DNA from: Magicicada septendecula
Lineage: Eukaryota; Arthropoda; Insecta; Hemiptera; Cicadidae
Direction: 5' to 3'
NCBI GenBank assembly: GCA_034769895.1
Contig: CM068369.1
Span: 145,907,574 to 145,971,573, forward strand
DNA length: 64,000 bases
Below are positions 1 to 12,373 of the stretch, piece after piece. Below the pieces are notes generated by a model that had not been told where the DNA came from, did no database searches, and saw nothing but the letters and a program-made list of their open reading frames with translations. Each line of letters opens with the position of its first letter. The stretch's first letter is position 1. Made by a program: the position numbers and the translations under genes.

Positions 1-1430
1 ACTTTCTAATCGCGCGTTATCAAAAGCGCAGAATAGCAGCAGAGGCAGGGATCTGAGTAGCTGCCATAGTACTCGTACGGCTACATGAGAACTATGCCTG
101 ATGGTTTGGGGGGGGGGTCGCTAGTGCACTTGTAAGCGCACTTGGGAGGCAACGAGTGAATTAGCCTCTCAGCAAGGTTTAATGAGGCGGGTGTTAGTTT
201 TACGCAGCCGTTATGTTCTCGTGCTCTTTGAGCGTGTATTATTTATCTCTTCTTGGCATGTGTTTGTGATCTCTACTGCGAGGGTAAAATGGATTTAATA
301 GAAGAAAATGAAAGTGATATTGCAGTATCGAACAAATGCATTACTATAACGCTACTGAATAAACTACTTTCCCGGTTGAGTGACTTTGAAAGAAATGAAA
401 TACTGAAAACTACCCCAAAAATTTTATTTTCTAAAAGGCACAAAACAAATCTAGAACTTTCCATTTGTCATTGTACAACCAACATAAATGTGTAGTGGAG
501 CAGTGTAGTAAATTCGAAGTTATTCTGCTGGCTCTGCTTACTGTTACGTACAAATAAGACTATATTGTCTGTGAAGGCTCACAAGTAAATTCATCACAGC
601 TTACAAACAGCTGTAAAAATCAGATAGCCCTACCATACTTACGAGTGAAATAACGTGTGTATAGGGGGGGGGGTGCTATGACTGAGACGGCCCAAGTGAC
701 TGTCTCGTAGCCTACCCTTCCTCAGGACACACCGGCCGCCACTGTTGGACAGTGAGTTTAGACCGTTAGCATGGGAAAACCAAATTAAAAGACCTTTCAG
801 GGCTGAAATTTGTAAGAGTTGTTTTGTACCTGAAAATGCAATTGAGATTGGGAATATGATTAACAATCTTTACGTAAAAAATGTAAAAGTAGATCGTATA
901 ATAAATATGGAAAAATGTGATGCTTAATAAGGAACAGCTGAACAAGTGAAACTAGCTGGAAGGGTCTTTCATATATACTATAACGTTAAAAATGAATGCT
1001 ACTCAATTTTACTCAGATTTTATATAGAATAATGATTAGTAATTGTTTATTAGACTAAGACATGCAAGTAACGTTGAGTTGAAGTACTGTTAGCAGCAAG
1101 CCTAGCGGTGTTCTTCAAAAGAACACACCCTTGTTGAGGCGACTGTCTGACGCGGAGAAAACATACAAGTCACGTACAGGGTGAAGAATCATAAAAATGT
1201 ATTATACTAAAAAAGCAATAAAGTTTAAGTGAAAGCGAGAGAAAGCTGAGTGTTCAGACAATACAGTCCGTTAGAAATAGAGTGAGAGGTTAGAGCGAGA
1301 AAGCATAAGGTAGCGTCTCTCCACACTTGTTTGTATAAGTTTGGCATGCACTGTTTTTTGGCGAATGAAAGAAAGCGTCATTTTTTTAGCGGGTGAAATT
1401 AGCTAGTTGGGTTGGAGGAAATCAAATATC
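1..1430. other. unassigned upstream sequence
   Basis: No gene is recognised here. Two short + strand open frames occur (253-495, 80 aa; 745-927, 60 aa). Neither has a recognisable domain, signal peptide or supporting splice site, so they are not called as genes. Two G runs lie near 108-117 and 663-672. The stretch could be the 5' flank of the host gene or an old repeat. Confidence 0.5.
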
Positions 1431-1443
1431 GCGGTAGTTGAAA

Positions 1444-1503
1444 CCAATGGGAACGCGATTTGTAAATATTGAGTGTGGGTAAGGATTGTGTGTGTATAAA
1501 AAA
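1444..1503 (+). promoter_or_regulatory. candidate CCAAT/TATA core promoter
   Basis: A CCAAT box (1444-1448) is followed 46 bp later by TATAAAAAA (1495-1503), which would place a start near 1525-1535. It lies about 2.7 kb upstream of the first supported coding exon and on the same strand, so it could serve the host gene. It could equally be the promoter of an old LTR. The calling evidence is motif spacing only. Confidence 0.3.
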
Positions 1504-4209
1504 CGTAGTTCGGAAATTTGTTGAGAGTCTACGGAGAACATTACAGCTATCAGACTCTTCACCGCGTATTAAGTCGACGAAGATTTTTTTTATTTATAAC
1601 TAAACTTGCGATAGTACGAGCACAATATTCGTATCGTGCATTAATAATATTAAAACCGTTATTGCAGTGGAAGAAATATAATAAGAGTAATATTTAGTAA
1701 TGTTATAAAACTAAAGAAGTAAATTCAAAAGAACGTGCTGGAGAACCGTTGTGGAAAAAAAAAGTAGTCGATAAATCAATCAACGGGTATGCAAAGTAAC
1801 CATTGTGATAAATGTACGGTAACTAGGCGATAAACTATCGAAATCCACATCAAAGATAATCTACCACGTGAATCGGGAAGTTACGAAGCGTTGAAGTGTA
1901 TTCGGTATGAATTACTGGTATTGTGAGCACTTAGCTTAATAACATATGTACTAAGGTGTCAGAATAAATAGTAGTTATACACTAATTACATTCTAAATCA
2001 GTAAGTAAGATGTGAGCTGTGTAGTGAAAGTGAAACCTAGGTAATTAAAGTGTTAGTGTCAACGAGGGTCGACAACAGGATCGTCCGAATCGCCGACGAA
2101 TGCAAAGCTCCAGGATCGCAGACTCCGAGGCAAGGAATCACCAACACAAACGGAATTCAACAAACAAGTAAAACAAATTTGAACATTAAAACTCATAATA
2201 ATTCATGTATTTTTTGTTAAATCTATTACTATTGGCAATTAAATCTGTCTAAGAGACACTTTCAAATGAGAATTGATGAGAAGCTAAAAAATTCAATATT
2301 GTGAATCATTTTAAGATTGTATGTAAATTTGTAATTTGTAATTGAAGAGTTTATTAAATTTAGGATTCATTTAATTCAAATTGTGTTAATAATCATTTTG
2401 ATACCCTGAGATAATTTTAAGAGTCGCCATCAAAGCAAGAGTTGAGAGCTTAGTATTAGTGAATTACACCTATCTTTTGCTAGCTCTAAGCTGCATGATG
2501 GTAATGCATGATGTAAAAATGTTTATAAAATAGTAACATTAACGTGTGTAATACCAAAAATTATCAGCTAGTTAAGAATACAGATTGCTTTGGAAAGCGA
2601 TCTCTTGTGGCAGAATGAGAGTGATCCTTGAATAGATGGTGCTATAGGTCATTGTATACTACAAATATTGTATTTAAGTCAAAGTTGTTTATATAAGTGT
2701 TGATTTAGGCTAATTGTAATGGTAAGTGTCACCAGAATGTATGTACCAAGAACTCATTAAATATAATACAGACAACATTATATGTAGTTTTTATAGCTTA
2801 ATCACAAAACAGGCAAATCTGGTAAGGTTGGGAAGGTGAAAGTTACGAATTTAGACAAACATAGTTATTCTGTTGCCACTTTGTGATATAAAAATTTGTC
2901 ATATATTACATTTTTAATGAATCTTGTGTACTGTACTGAAGAGGACTCAGTGTTGTAGAACTGGGGATATAAGCTTTATAATTGGGAAGGATGCAGAAAA
3001 GAATATTGCAGAGTTGGAGAATTCATAAAAAAGATTAACATGAAAAAAGTGCATTGGCTAATACTGAATTAATTTATTTTAAAAGAATATTCCAGTTACA
3101 TCAGAAATCAGGATGCTTCAGGCTAAACTACAGAATAGTCTGTCACACAAAAATAAAGATTGGGTAAACAGAACTTACATAATCTGTGGAGGGTTTTTCC
3201 AGCCATGGAGATGTTTTTCATACGTTGTGAGAATTTTTAATGGCTTCTACATTGAGATGGAGATTTGTGTTCTATACACATTATCTGTATATATTTTAAA
3301 ATAGATTGTCAAAGTTATTTGAAAAAAGTAACCTAATAAAGGATTCTAAAACTTAGTTTAAAAAACTGGAGAAAATGGGTATTTGATACAATGATTCCAA
3401 AAACTGAATGAACTGTAACTATCATCTCTTGAAAAATATACATCAGTATACTATATAATTTGTAAGTGTGTTAGAATTATTTTGAATAGTGTTGACCTGA
3501 ATGCTTGGTTTCCAAATGCCCCTCATTATTGTTTAGGACTTTGGTTGGTAATTATTTTTATAATAATATAGTATAATAAGTACAGTCTATGTTTGTACTT
3601 ATATGCTTTTTTGGCTTATATAACATTCTAAGCTGCTGCAAGGGTATGAGAAAAAGAAGCCACTGCTGTCATTATCTGTGGGAAATCATGTCGTTGTTCA
3701 CATTCCCATTGGTTTCATTAAGTTTTGTCAACTCTTGTAGCATGTCTTATGTGGCGTCCTCTCTTCTGCATAGCTGATGGAAACTGAACTTACACCCTAT
3801 TCTCCATGAAAAAATATATAGTAAATACCAAAATACCATCAAATGGATAATAGAAAGAAGTATGATTGCATAAGAAGACTTGACATGTACATCTAATTAG
3901 TCTATGCAGAAAAACTCTTTGTGATAGCCTCTAAGCAGAGTTACCACAAATGTAACTAAAACGTATGAGTGAAGAGACTATTACTAGCAATAACTATCAA
4001 ACCAGTAAATTAGTAATAAAAGTGAAAACTTATCCTATTTAACAAGGTTATTTTTTTAATGTTGTAAAAAATGAACCACTTTTTGAATTTTTAAAACTAC
4101 AAATTTTAAATACAAGGGAAAACATACTGTACAGTGTGTTGAGTGTTTTCTAAATAGTATAATGAATTAAATGGTAAGGATAGTAATAAAAGTAATTATA
4201 CTGTTACAG
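1504..4209. other. 5' untranslated or intronic sequence, no gene seen
   Basis: AT-rich sequence between the candidate promoter and the acceptor at 4209. Because the exon at 4210 starts at a splice acceptor, a 5' exon with a donor should lie in or upstream of this stretch, but no single donor stands out. The open frames at 3113-3304 and 3589-3777 have no recognisable content. Confidence 0.4.
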
Positions 4210-4310
4210 AGAGATGGATTTGGGCTCCTCATTTACATTAGTCCGCTCAATTACTCCAGCACGACCGTGGAGCAAAAAGCCTGAAAAAAGACCTACTTTA
4301 AGTGAAAATA
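4210..4310 (+). CDS. host gene, first coding exon (nuclear-type protein, N-terminus)
   Basis: The exon is bounded by an acceptor (pyrimidine-rich tract ending TTACAG at 4209) and a consensus donor GTAAGT at 4311. The ATG is at 4214 and the exon encodes 32 residues plus one base of the next codon (phase 1). The peptide is basic and proline-rich, with TPARPWSKKPEKR in its middle. The exon at 20700 begins with the two bases that complete the codon as Lys and stays open, so the two exons match in phase. Neither the protein nor its family is recognised. The exon sits just upstream of a 16.4 kb repeat-filled intron. Confidence 0.6.
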
Positions 4311-4632
4311 GTAAGTTTTTGTTTGTACTGTTTTAAAACATAAAAGCTTTCATTTTTATGAAATAAATTATACAGTGTGTGTGTGTTGGTTATATGGATT
4401 GACAGTGTGTAAAAAAAATGTATTATAAATTTTTGGCGTATTATAAATTGTATCACCAAAAAATTTTGATAAAATTTTGTTCAGTATATTTTATGGTAAT
4501 ATTTTATAGGTGAATGTTGTATATATCATTTAGATGTAGGTAGAAGGCACTAGTGTGAAAACTATTGATGGCATTAAGCAGAGGTAAGTTAAGTGTTAAT
4601 AAATCAGGTTTTAGTTGTGTTATTTGTCATTA

Positions 4633-4915
4633 CTTACTTCTTACTTCTTGGAGCGGACTTCCAGGGTCAAGTGACCCCGATGGTCCGATGTCCATGGTAT
4701 ACCACAGCAGCGAGTGCCCAAAAGCGCTTGTTCCCGAGAATCCGGTCCAGGTCACCATTCTCTCCCATCACGGCCCTTAGGGTCTCCCTGGCTGGATTCT
4801 GTACTGAGCATCTGAGCAGAATGTGCTCAAGAGTTTCCTCCTCCGTCTGGCATCTCTCACAGGTTGGGGAATCAATGTTATTTGTCATTAAAACAGCTAA
4901 TATAGGAGGGTAGGC
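4633..4915 (-). pseudogene. LINE 3' fragment (C-terminal Cys/His region of ORF2)
   Basis: The minus-strand translation ends with a C-x2-C ... ETLEHILLRC pattern, the small Cys/His cluster at the C-terminus of reverse-transcriptase ORF2 proteins in several arthropod LINE clades (R1/Jockey-like). A stop codon at 4667 ends the frame, and a short T/A-rich tail (ACTTACTTCTTACTTC in + orientation) follows. The endonuclease and polymerase parts are absent, so this is a severely 5'-truncated insertion. The clade is not certain from 80 residues. Confidence 0.6.
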
Positions 4916-5147
4916 CTTGTGAAGAACTAGGATTTTGCAATGGAGATGCAGAGTAATAAAATTTAAAAACATAATACTCAGTATTAAAGAGTACTGAAAA
5001 GAATTGTTAAGCAGGTTTGTTTTGGTATGAAGGATGAAACTGAATTTTGTTCTACATGGTGCAGAATATAATATTCCTAACAAATTGCTTACAGTTTTCC
5101 TTACACTGTGTGTCGCCAATTCTGACAAATACTTTTGTCTGTTACAT

Positions 5148-6300
5148 TGTATAAAAACATACTATTTTTATACATTTAATTCACTTATACTTACCATTAT
5201 TCCTAAGGGTCCCCCCAGAGTTCTATAAGCGAGATCAGAAACAGTGCGAGGTTACGAAATAATTATTCTGACTCATTTTAAATGAAGAGAATTTACATTT
5301 TAATTTTATTTTTAAATCATTTAAAATTCAACAAATTTTACCATACTTTCGCATATAAAGTGACTTCGTAATAATTTCTTCTTTATCTTGTGGTTCGTTA
5401 CATTAGTACCACTCCTATGCTATCTTATTCTATTGGCTTACCTTATATTCATATATACATACAGACAGAGCCCAGCCTGCATATTTAACACTCACTCAAA
5501 CACACAATTTCTTTACCCCTTAAACATTTTATAATGAAATTCCCCCCTCGCCGGCCACGCGGTCTCTGCGCACACTCATTGTTCCGTTACACTGTCGATT
5601 CCCGATTAATTACTGTTCCAAAAAAAAATTTTATGCTGCTCGTTACTTTTCTTGACGCGGTCACATACTATTTTTCGGTTGTTACAACTTTTTGCCTTGG
5701 TAAATTAAAACTTTGGTGACGAGCCAACTTTGGCCGCCCGGTACCGGGGAACTCAACTAGTCGACTGGGAACGGTAACGGAACAGTTACTACCGTTATGA
5801 TCTCATGGTTGGTATGGAAGTCACGGCCTTATCCTTTGTCGCCGAAGTTTCGTTCCATGCTCTACATGTAGTTTGTTGGGTTAACATGGTCAACGATTTC
5901 AATTAGGCACAGGCTGACGTCATTGGGGGAACCGGACTTAAACAGCACTTCCTGCCGCTCAAAAGCACATTGCTGAATTTTACTCGCTCCAAGACATCCG
6001 GTTTTGTGGCTGGACGCTTCACTTGGACTCGTGGTGGTACAGTTGCGTATGTGCGCTGCCATACAAGTACGGATTTCTGAGAATTTTGAAGGGGGTAAAT
6101 TCTTCGCTCGCCGCGTTACACCATAACAACTGCGTATCGCTTTGTTACCACTGTTTCTTAACATCGTTCTGTTACATGGGAAATAACGTTGCACAATAAT
6201 TTTCATAACTTTTTTACAAGCCCGCCCAAAATAAAAGAAATAAAAGATATAAATGCCCCATACTGTTAAAAATAAAAACACCCAAAAATGACCCGCTACA
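5148..6300 (-). mobile_element. solo LTR of the gag-only LTR element, ACAT target duplication
   Basis: This 1153 bp unit is nearly identical to the right LTR of the provirus at 13637-14789; only two differences were seen by eye (near 6020 and 6176). Its ends are the inverted pair TGTA...TACA. It is flanked on both sides by ACAT (5144-5147 and 6301-6304), a 4 bp target duplication of the Gypsy type. The element is minus-oriented, as shown by the PBS and polypurine tract of the provirus. The 139 aa frame inside it (5862-6281) is LTR sequence, not a gene. Confidence 0.85.
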
Positions 6301-7033
6301 ACATCTTATTCGGGTGAGTTGATTTTGACCAAAAATTGGTGTTACAACTGAATGGCTCCAAATCATCTGTGAATATACTCTCAAATAGTAAGGTATTAAA
6401 TGTCATGAAAAGTGTATTAATATGCGTAGGCAAAAGCATTATCCGTCTGATCAAGAAGCAAAATAAATGGTCAGGGAATAGAATAAATGAAATATTGCTT
6501 GGTAACAAACTTTTTTAGGGTAAAAGGGATCTACTCACCAGCTAATTGTATGGTGTTAGAACGATATCTGCAAAAGTTATATTTGAAAAACAGTTGTTTT
6601 TTTATGCAAATAAGGGTGGACTTCAAGGAGAAAATAACTATGAAAGAATTGGAAATCTATATGTAGTGAATCGTGGTAAGACAGGTTGGACAGATAGGAA
6701 AATGAGTTCTTTAATTGTCAGAGAAGTGTTGGAGGAAAGGAAACTTGTAAAAAGTAATGTATGAAAGAAACATTTTTAGGTAATATGATCAAATGTAATA
6801 GGCGTTAAAAGATCAAAGGCGATTGTGGTTATTTTTAAAGGAAATTTACTAGGTAAGATAGGTTAAGGCATTAGATATTAGACTAGACACTAAGGGCCAT
6901 CAACTGTTTGGGCAGTGACAAGCCCCACCTTCTGACATCGTGTAGTCACCAAGTGACAGTGCCCAACTGCTTCTGTTATTGAGTGTGTTTATCTGTGTAG
7001 TTTTATAAAAATAGAGTTAGTAATAGTAGTATG

Positions 7034-7335
7034 TTGTGTGATTAGAGTTCGTATGAGCCATGAAGCACCAGAAGGGCTTAAGAATTCATTTTCACAATTT
7101 TATAAGAACAATGAAACAAAATCAGTGTAGATAAATGCTTGCAAATGGACCTATTTATTTGATGTTGACATCGTTCATATGTGCTCAGTACATTTGGATG
7201 ATTATATATATGAATGACTGTACATGGGACGTAAACATGAATTATTAAAGCTCCTTAAAAATATATATTAAAACCTAATACAGTTTCTAATTTAAATTTG
7301 CCATTGTCCAGTGTCACAGTAAATTCGTCTAGACC
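7034..7335 (+). pseudogene. THAP-type zinc finger remnant, copy 1
   Basis: One + frame shows an N-terminal CC pair, then SHEAPEGL, a Trp (KWTYL) and the C-x2-H signature CSVHLDDYIYE, the pattern of a THAP DNA-binding domain (C2CH zinc finger). A stop codon falls between the N-terminal part and the Trp, and another follows the C-x2-H. A basic stretch GRKHELLKLLKN follows in another frame. THAP domains occur in P-element and other transposases as well as in domesticated regulators. No transposase core is visible here, so this is a decayed fragment. Confidence 0.55.
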
Positions 7336-7624
7336 TACTTGTAATGAACATGAAGTACGAGCAGAAAAGTGAATGTTCTTAGAGAAGTGCAGAATCTTGT
7401 ACAGTCATCAACAAACAGACTTCATACAAATACGTGCAGAAATATGCAACAATAAGACACAGGACTCTTGTTATACTGGTAATGAACTGTCTGCAGAATT
7501 AGAGTCTATAAGAGATGAAAGTGTCAAATAAGAACCTACAGAAACAACTATATGCAGGAAATTGTGAGCTATTAAAACTAAGGAAAACTCAGCTTTCCTT
7601 ATAGATGAGTATAAGAGTCCTTAT

Positions 7625-8048
7625 ATTGGAGGCTGAAGAATAAGCTGGTTTCAGAGTTGGTAGATAAACTATAGATCATATTTTCTCCTTACAGCAAATA
7701 ATTGAAAAGAAAACAGTTCGATCACAACCTCTTCATTTATTGTTTATTGACATTGAAAAAGCCTATGACAATGTACCTTTAGCCAGTCTGTGGGCAGCTT
7801 TAAGATCAACTAGTATCAACCCCATTATTATAAAAGCTATACAACATTTCTATAACAATTCAATATCGAGAATAAAAATAGGAAAGAATTTGTCACCAGG
7901 ATTTCAAGTGACCAAAGGGATGTTGTCTGTAAACCCACGCTTTTCAAAATTTATAAGGAGAAAGCACTAGAGGACTTGGGGAAAAGAATGTGCAGGAACA
8001 TGGGACTTACATTTTATGGCGATACAGTTTATTCATTACAGTTTGCTG
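7625..8048 (+). pseudogene. LINE reverse transcriptase fragment, copy 1
   Basis: The fragment encodes the QAGFR-type motif region, then LLFIDIEKAYD (RT motif A with its catalytic Asp) and the palm up to the strand before the FADD motif. It carries several stops and frame changes. It is cut at 8048, just before FADDQ, which is present in the second copy at about 16537-16550. In this copy the motif A context reads AYDNVP, against AYDSVP in the other. Confidence 0.7.
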
Positions 8049-8574
8049 TAACGGAACAGTTACTACCGTTATGATCTCATGGTTGGTATGGAAGTCACGG
8101 CCTTATCCTTCGTCGCCGAAGTTTCGTTCCATGCTCTACATGTAGTTTGTTGGGTTAACATGGTCAACGATTTCAATTAGGCACAGGCTGACGTCATTGG
8201 GGGAACCGGACTTAAACAGCACTTCCTGCCGCTCAAAAGCACATTGCTGAATTTTACTCGCTCCAAGACATCCGGTTTTGTGGCTGGACGCTTCACTTGG
8301 GCTCGTGGTGGTACAGTTGCGTATGTGCGCTGCCATACAAGTACGGATTTCTGAGAATTTTGAAGGGGGTAAATTCTTCGCTCGCCGCGTTACACCATAA
8401 CAACTGCGTATCGCTTTGTTACCACTGTTTCTTAACATCGTTCTGTTACACGGGAAATAACGTTGCACAATAATTTTCATAACTTTTTTACAAGCCCGCC
8501 CAAAATAAAAGAAATAAAAGATATAAATGCCCCATACTGTTAAAAATAAAAACACCCAAAAATGACCCGCTACA
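8049..8574 (-). repeat. partial 3' LTR of the gag-only provirus
   Basis: Matches 5775-6300 and 14264-14789. At the two sites where the solo LTR differs, it agrees with the provirus right LTR, so it belongs to the provirus and not to the solo LTR. It ends with TACA next to the polypurine tract. Confidence 0.85.
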
Positions 8575-8590
8575 ATACCCCCTCGATGAG
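8575..8590 (-). promoter_or_regulatory. polypurine tract
   Basis: The minus strand reads CATCGAGGGGGTA directly before the TGTAGCGGG start of the 3' LTR. This is the position and composition expected for a plus-strand DNA primer. The second family member has the same site at 59551-59566. Confidence 0.75.
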
Positions 8591-11101
8591 AATTCTGCTG
8601 TTCACAACGGAAGAAATCTCATCGATAAACCCCGAAGAGGACCAGTGAGGAACTGGTGCCATCTACCCCCTTGTTCTTAGACTGCATGGGTGCACGACCC
8701 CCCTGGCTCAGCGACCATGGACTCATCTGAACGAGATCACTGGACTTCTCCGTAAGAGATCCCAACACCGAGAAATCGAACAGACTCGTACCACAGCGCA
8801 TCTTACCTTCTAACATGCTACCCCCAAAATCCTCAATCCCTGGCTCAAAGTATTCCAGATCCTCCACCGATATGTTTCCCCTTGTATGCAAGCTGGGCTG
8901 CCTTTAGCAGATACTGGGCTCACACACTCACATTACATGTCGACATAACACATATTAAAATTGAAAAATTATCTTTTAAGATTTATAAAAAATTTAGAAA
9001 ATTCAAAATTCAAAATATTTTATCAAAAAAATTCTCTTCCTTGTTTTTTCTGTTTTTATTTCAAACTAAGCTAAATTAACCATTTCTTATGGCTAAAACA
9101 TCCTTAACTTAACATGTGAATACTTAGATTCTAACAATACCACGCAATACAAGAAATCAATAAAATAAACATGTTAAATACCCACATAATAAAACAATCA
9201 CTACCTAAAATATGCATTCGCTGGCAGGCGAAAAATCAAGTTTTTTTTTTTTTTTCAAAAATTAAAATTCCCAAAACAAATTTTAAAATTCAAGAAAAAA
9301 ATCTAATTTTATTTAAATGTTTCCCTCATATGCAAAATTATTTAAATATTGGTTCGAATTAATTAAACAAACAAATTGAATCGACTTCCTACTATACAAG
9401 CTTAGTAGGTGTATGACCTCATCAGCTGATCGAAACTAGGTCAAGTCTAAAACCCTTGACCTACATATGTTATGTACCTCCTATCTGAAAATACCTACAA
9501 TATCTGTAACAATCTACCTTGAACTACGAAACATAATAAAATACAACATTGAAAACAAACAAAATATTAATATAATAATCAAGTTGACATTTAAATTATT
9601 TAAAATAAACAATTCTTACTTGTACCTTATTTTCAAATTTTATCAAATTTCTGTCACTGGTTTCGAAAAAATAAAAAATTTTATATTCTTTATCATAAAT
9701 CTCTCTCTTTATTTAACAATTTCAATCTACTTTAGTGTGGGTGATTTAAATTATTTATCTCATTTAATGTACTACTTAATCTGGATACCTATATAATCTT
9801 TCTCCCTCTGACTCTACTATTAACTTTTACTACATGACACCCATCTCTATCAACATATCTATCAAAACACTCTAAACTCAATTTACCTCTGGCACCGCTC
9901 ATCTTTGTATTAGGATGTGTGTTCCCTACCTGGCTATACCCATACGAGCCAATGCCCCTCCAAAATATCGGCAAACACTCACGCGAACTACTCTATTCTC
10001 GCCACAACGCCGCACGTTGCTCACACCTTACCACCTCACCCTTACTACAAAATATCATCAACAAATATGTTTATATCTCATTCACATTACTCATCTCTAC
10101 ATATACTCACTACTACTGTGTCAACATCAATACTTCTCAAAACTCTATAACATGTATAAACTCAAAACAACATTACATTATCCTCATCTCTACTATTTCA
10201 ACTTTAACTCTGACTTCAACTTGGACAGATCTACACGTCCCGTAAAATATTCATCACCAAAAAACTCTCTTTTGTTAACTTGCATAAATTATTATTTTAT
10301 TTCTCCCTATCATTATTGTTATCATTACTCCAAAACATCTGTAATACATTAAAAACATTACACTGAACATTGATTACTTGAAACATTTATAACCAATATA
10401 CCAGTGACATGTTATAGGCTGATCAGCTGATCCTCCTAACACAATGAAAACACATCTCAACTTTGAACAGATTACATGGAATATCCATATTTATTTATCA
10501 CATACATCACATTTATCTCCTCATTGTTTCCCCTTTTTCTGATTCTGATCATTTTGTTACCCGCCTGCCAGACGTTTAATTATTAGCTTAGAAAAAAAAT
10601 ACACACATAATGAAACACATTTTTATCAACAACAACTATATCTAACTTACAACAATAGAATAGTACACTTAAAATTATAGCATGAACAACTTGTATTGAA
10701 AATATGAGCATCTAGTTATTTAGCAGAGCACCAGCAGTTTTGTTTGATCAAACTTTGACTAAAAAATGTTATGTTATAAAATTTACATTCGTGACTCCTT
10801 TGCGTCACCTCCCAGCCACACACACTATTTCAAATTATGTAAGGCTGTGGCGCCTTTTCGCTTCGACAAAGACTGTATATTTTGGAGCAGGTTTTACCTC
10901 TCCGTGTCTTTGCTTCCGCTATTATATTTGAACTTATTGAATATCAACATATTCGGGTCTATAATTACACACCCTTAATACGGGTCTACCACCTGTCTTG
11001 CTACCCCCAAGCGGGCAGAGTGGCAGCCGCTGTTTCATAGTTCCGGAGATTTCCCCTAAGTTCTCCCCCCATTGAATTTCTAATCTGTACCAATTTCAAG
11101 T

Positions 11102-11137
11102 CAGCTATGGTCAAGGGACTTGATATGACCATAGCTG
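11102..11137 (-). ncRNA. conserved RNA hairpin 1 of the gag-only element
   Basis: CAGCTATGGTCA (11102-11113) and TGACCATAGCTG (11126-11137) form a perfect 12 bp stem with a 12-base loop. Stem and loop are identical in the second element (62146-62181), although the flanks have diverged. It is placed in the non-coding internal region, so a structural RNA role in the retrotransposon transcript is inferred. Confidence 0.6.
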
Positions 11138-11163
11138 GCCGCTAGCCAAAACCACGGTTAGTG

Positions 11164-12000
11164 CTGGTAAGACAGTAACCGCCCGAAAAGTCGGGGAAAT
11201 CTAACTTTCATTTCACTGCCTTTTATATCCATTACTAATATGTGCGACACGGTCATTTAGCAGTGTGTAAATTTTAATTTACACGAAAAAGGTGTGCCGC
11301 ACATTTTCGCCATTTTGGCCTCCGATGGAGGTAACACTCCCTGTTACCACCAACCCATTCCGCTATCTACGAGAGCACAGGCCACCCCCGCAATAGCAAC
11401 TTACTAACTAATTATTAACATTGATAATTAAACTTTCTACATTGGCCGTTCCACACTCCATTGTTCTATCACTTCATTAAGCACCAATCTACCTCCCAAA
11501 ATTACCCTTTAATCTTGTATAATAACAAGTTCTTTTATTCAGTTTTAAAAATTTTCATATAGACACTTCTGCAAGTCCAATCTTTCACTTTTCACTAACA
11601 TTTTCTTTCTGGCAAAATAATAAGTACCACAATGAATCATCTTATACAGCTACATAGAAACAAAGTACATTTGTGTTGTTTTCTGAGGGAAAACAATTCC
11701 TTGAAAATTTAAGTATTCAAATTCCATATTTTTGGTTGTTTCATTTTACAATTTCTAAAATAAAACTAAAATAGTTCGTGAAGAGAGAAAAAAAATATAT
11801 ATATACTACCTTTCCACGAAACTATGGGTCCCCCTCCCCGTTCAAAGTGTTGTAAACTTTCAAATTTTGACCAATTTTGGTGGAGCCGGACCATCGTTGC
11901 TTTCACCGCCCGAAGGAAGATCCGCCAACCATGGCCCGCCTCCGAGTTCCGAATTCCACGGCCAGGACTGGTAAGATCGTGACCGCCCGAAAATGGGGGA
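11164..12000 (-). repeat. short internal repeat unit, two copies
   Basis: A unit beginning CTGGTAAG and containing ACCGCCCGAAAA followed by a G run occurs at 11164-11197 and again, diverged, at 11968-12000. A third relative is at 62208-62240 in the second element. On the minus strand it reads as a pyrimidine tract followed by TTTTCGGGCGG. Its role is unknown; it may be a protein- or RNA-binding site. Confidence 0.4.
11241..11303 (-). ncRNA. conserved RNA hairpin 2 of the gag-only element
   Basis: TGTGCGACAC (11241-11250) pairs with the arm at 11292-11303. The single imperfect position (A at 11247 against C at 11297) is a mismatch on the + strand but a G-U wobble in minus-strand RNA, the sense of this element. 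The second copy (62284-62346) pairs perfectly. This one-sided change fits selection on the minus-strand transcript. Confidence 0.5.
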
Positions 12001-12373
12001 GACTCCCTTCTGTAAACATATATAATTAACATTGCTATTATTACACTAAAGTAACCCAATCACATTTAACCTTGGTAACATCTGCATACCCTACATCTTG
12101 ATAAAATTATATACTGGTTAATTGCAAATTCAATTTGATTGATAATTAATGTTATCAATTTCTCCTACATATACACATTGTTTCCATAACATATAGTACA
12201 CTATAATGTAGTACACAAATACACTTAACATAATGACATTAATACATAAAAAAATATATATAGTCCAATTTATTATTTGTTATCATTACCCACAAATCGT
12301 TCCATAAGACAATGCACTTCAAAACCACATTATTCATATCATTAAATGTTCATGAACAATAAACAATACACAA

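Larger units (their letters stand above)
6301..8048 (+). repeat. first copy of the duplicated flank (THAP remnant + LINE RT)
   Basis: Identical to 14790-16537 except for about five substitutions. It starts directly after the solo LTR with the ACAT duplication and stops abruptly at 8048 inside the LINE reverse transcriptase, where sequence jumps into the middle of an LTR. The second copy continues through that point without a break. This one is therefore the truncated copy, either a true duplication or a haplotype artefact. Confidence 0.8.
8591..12373 (-). other. long non-coding internal region of the gag-only element
   Basis: About 3.8 kb between the gag-like ORF and the polypurine tract, with no pol homology and only short accidental frames. 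It is alignable by eye with 59570-63290 in the second element. Best conserved are 8575-8900, the hairpin block 11090-11205 and the block 11241-11403. Conservation without reading frames suggests cis-acting RNA functions such as packaging, dimerisation or export. Confidence 0.6.

Noticed and set aside
108..117. G-runs (also near 663-672) as G-quadruplex regulators
   Set aside because: Single G runs without the four spaced tracts needed for a quadruplex.
5862..6281. A conserved 139 aa minus-strand ORF present three times (also 8136-8555 and 14351-14770)
   Set aside because: It lies wholly inside the LTR and is conserved only because the LTR copies are nearly identical; no domain is seen.
6301..8575. 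A LINE insertion into the LTR with a 526 bp target duplication (5775-6300 and 8049-8574)
   Set aside because: The flank starts with the ACAT target duplication of the LTR and recurs after the provirus LTR, so the LTR inserted next to this sequence, not the reverse; the partial LTR belongs to the provirus.
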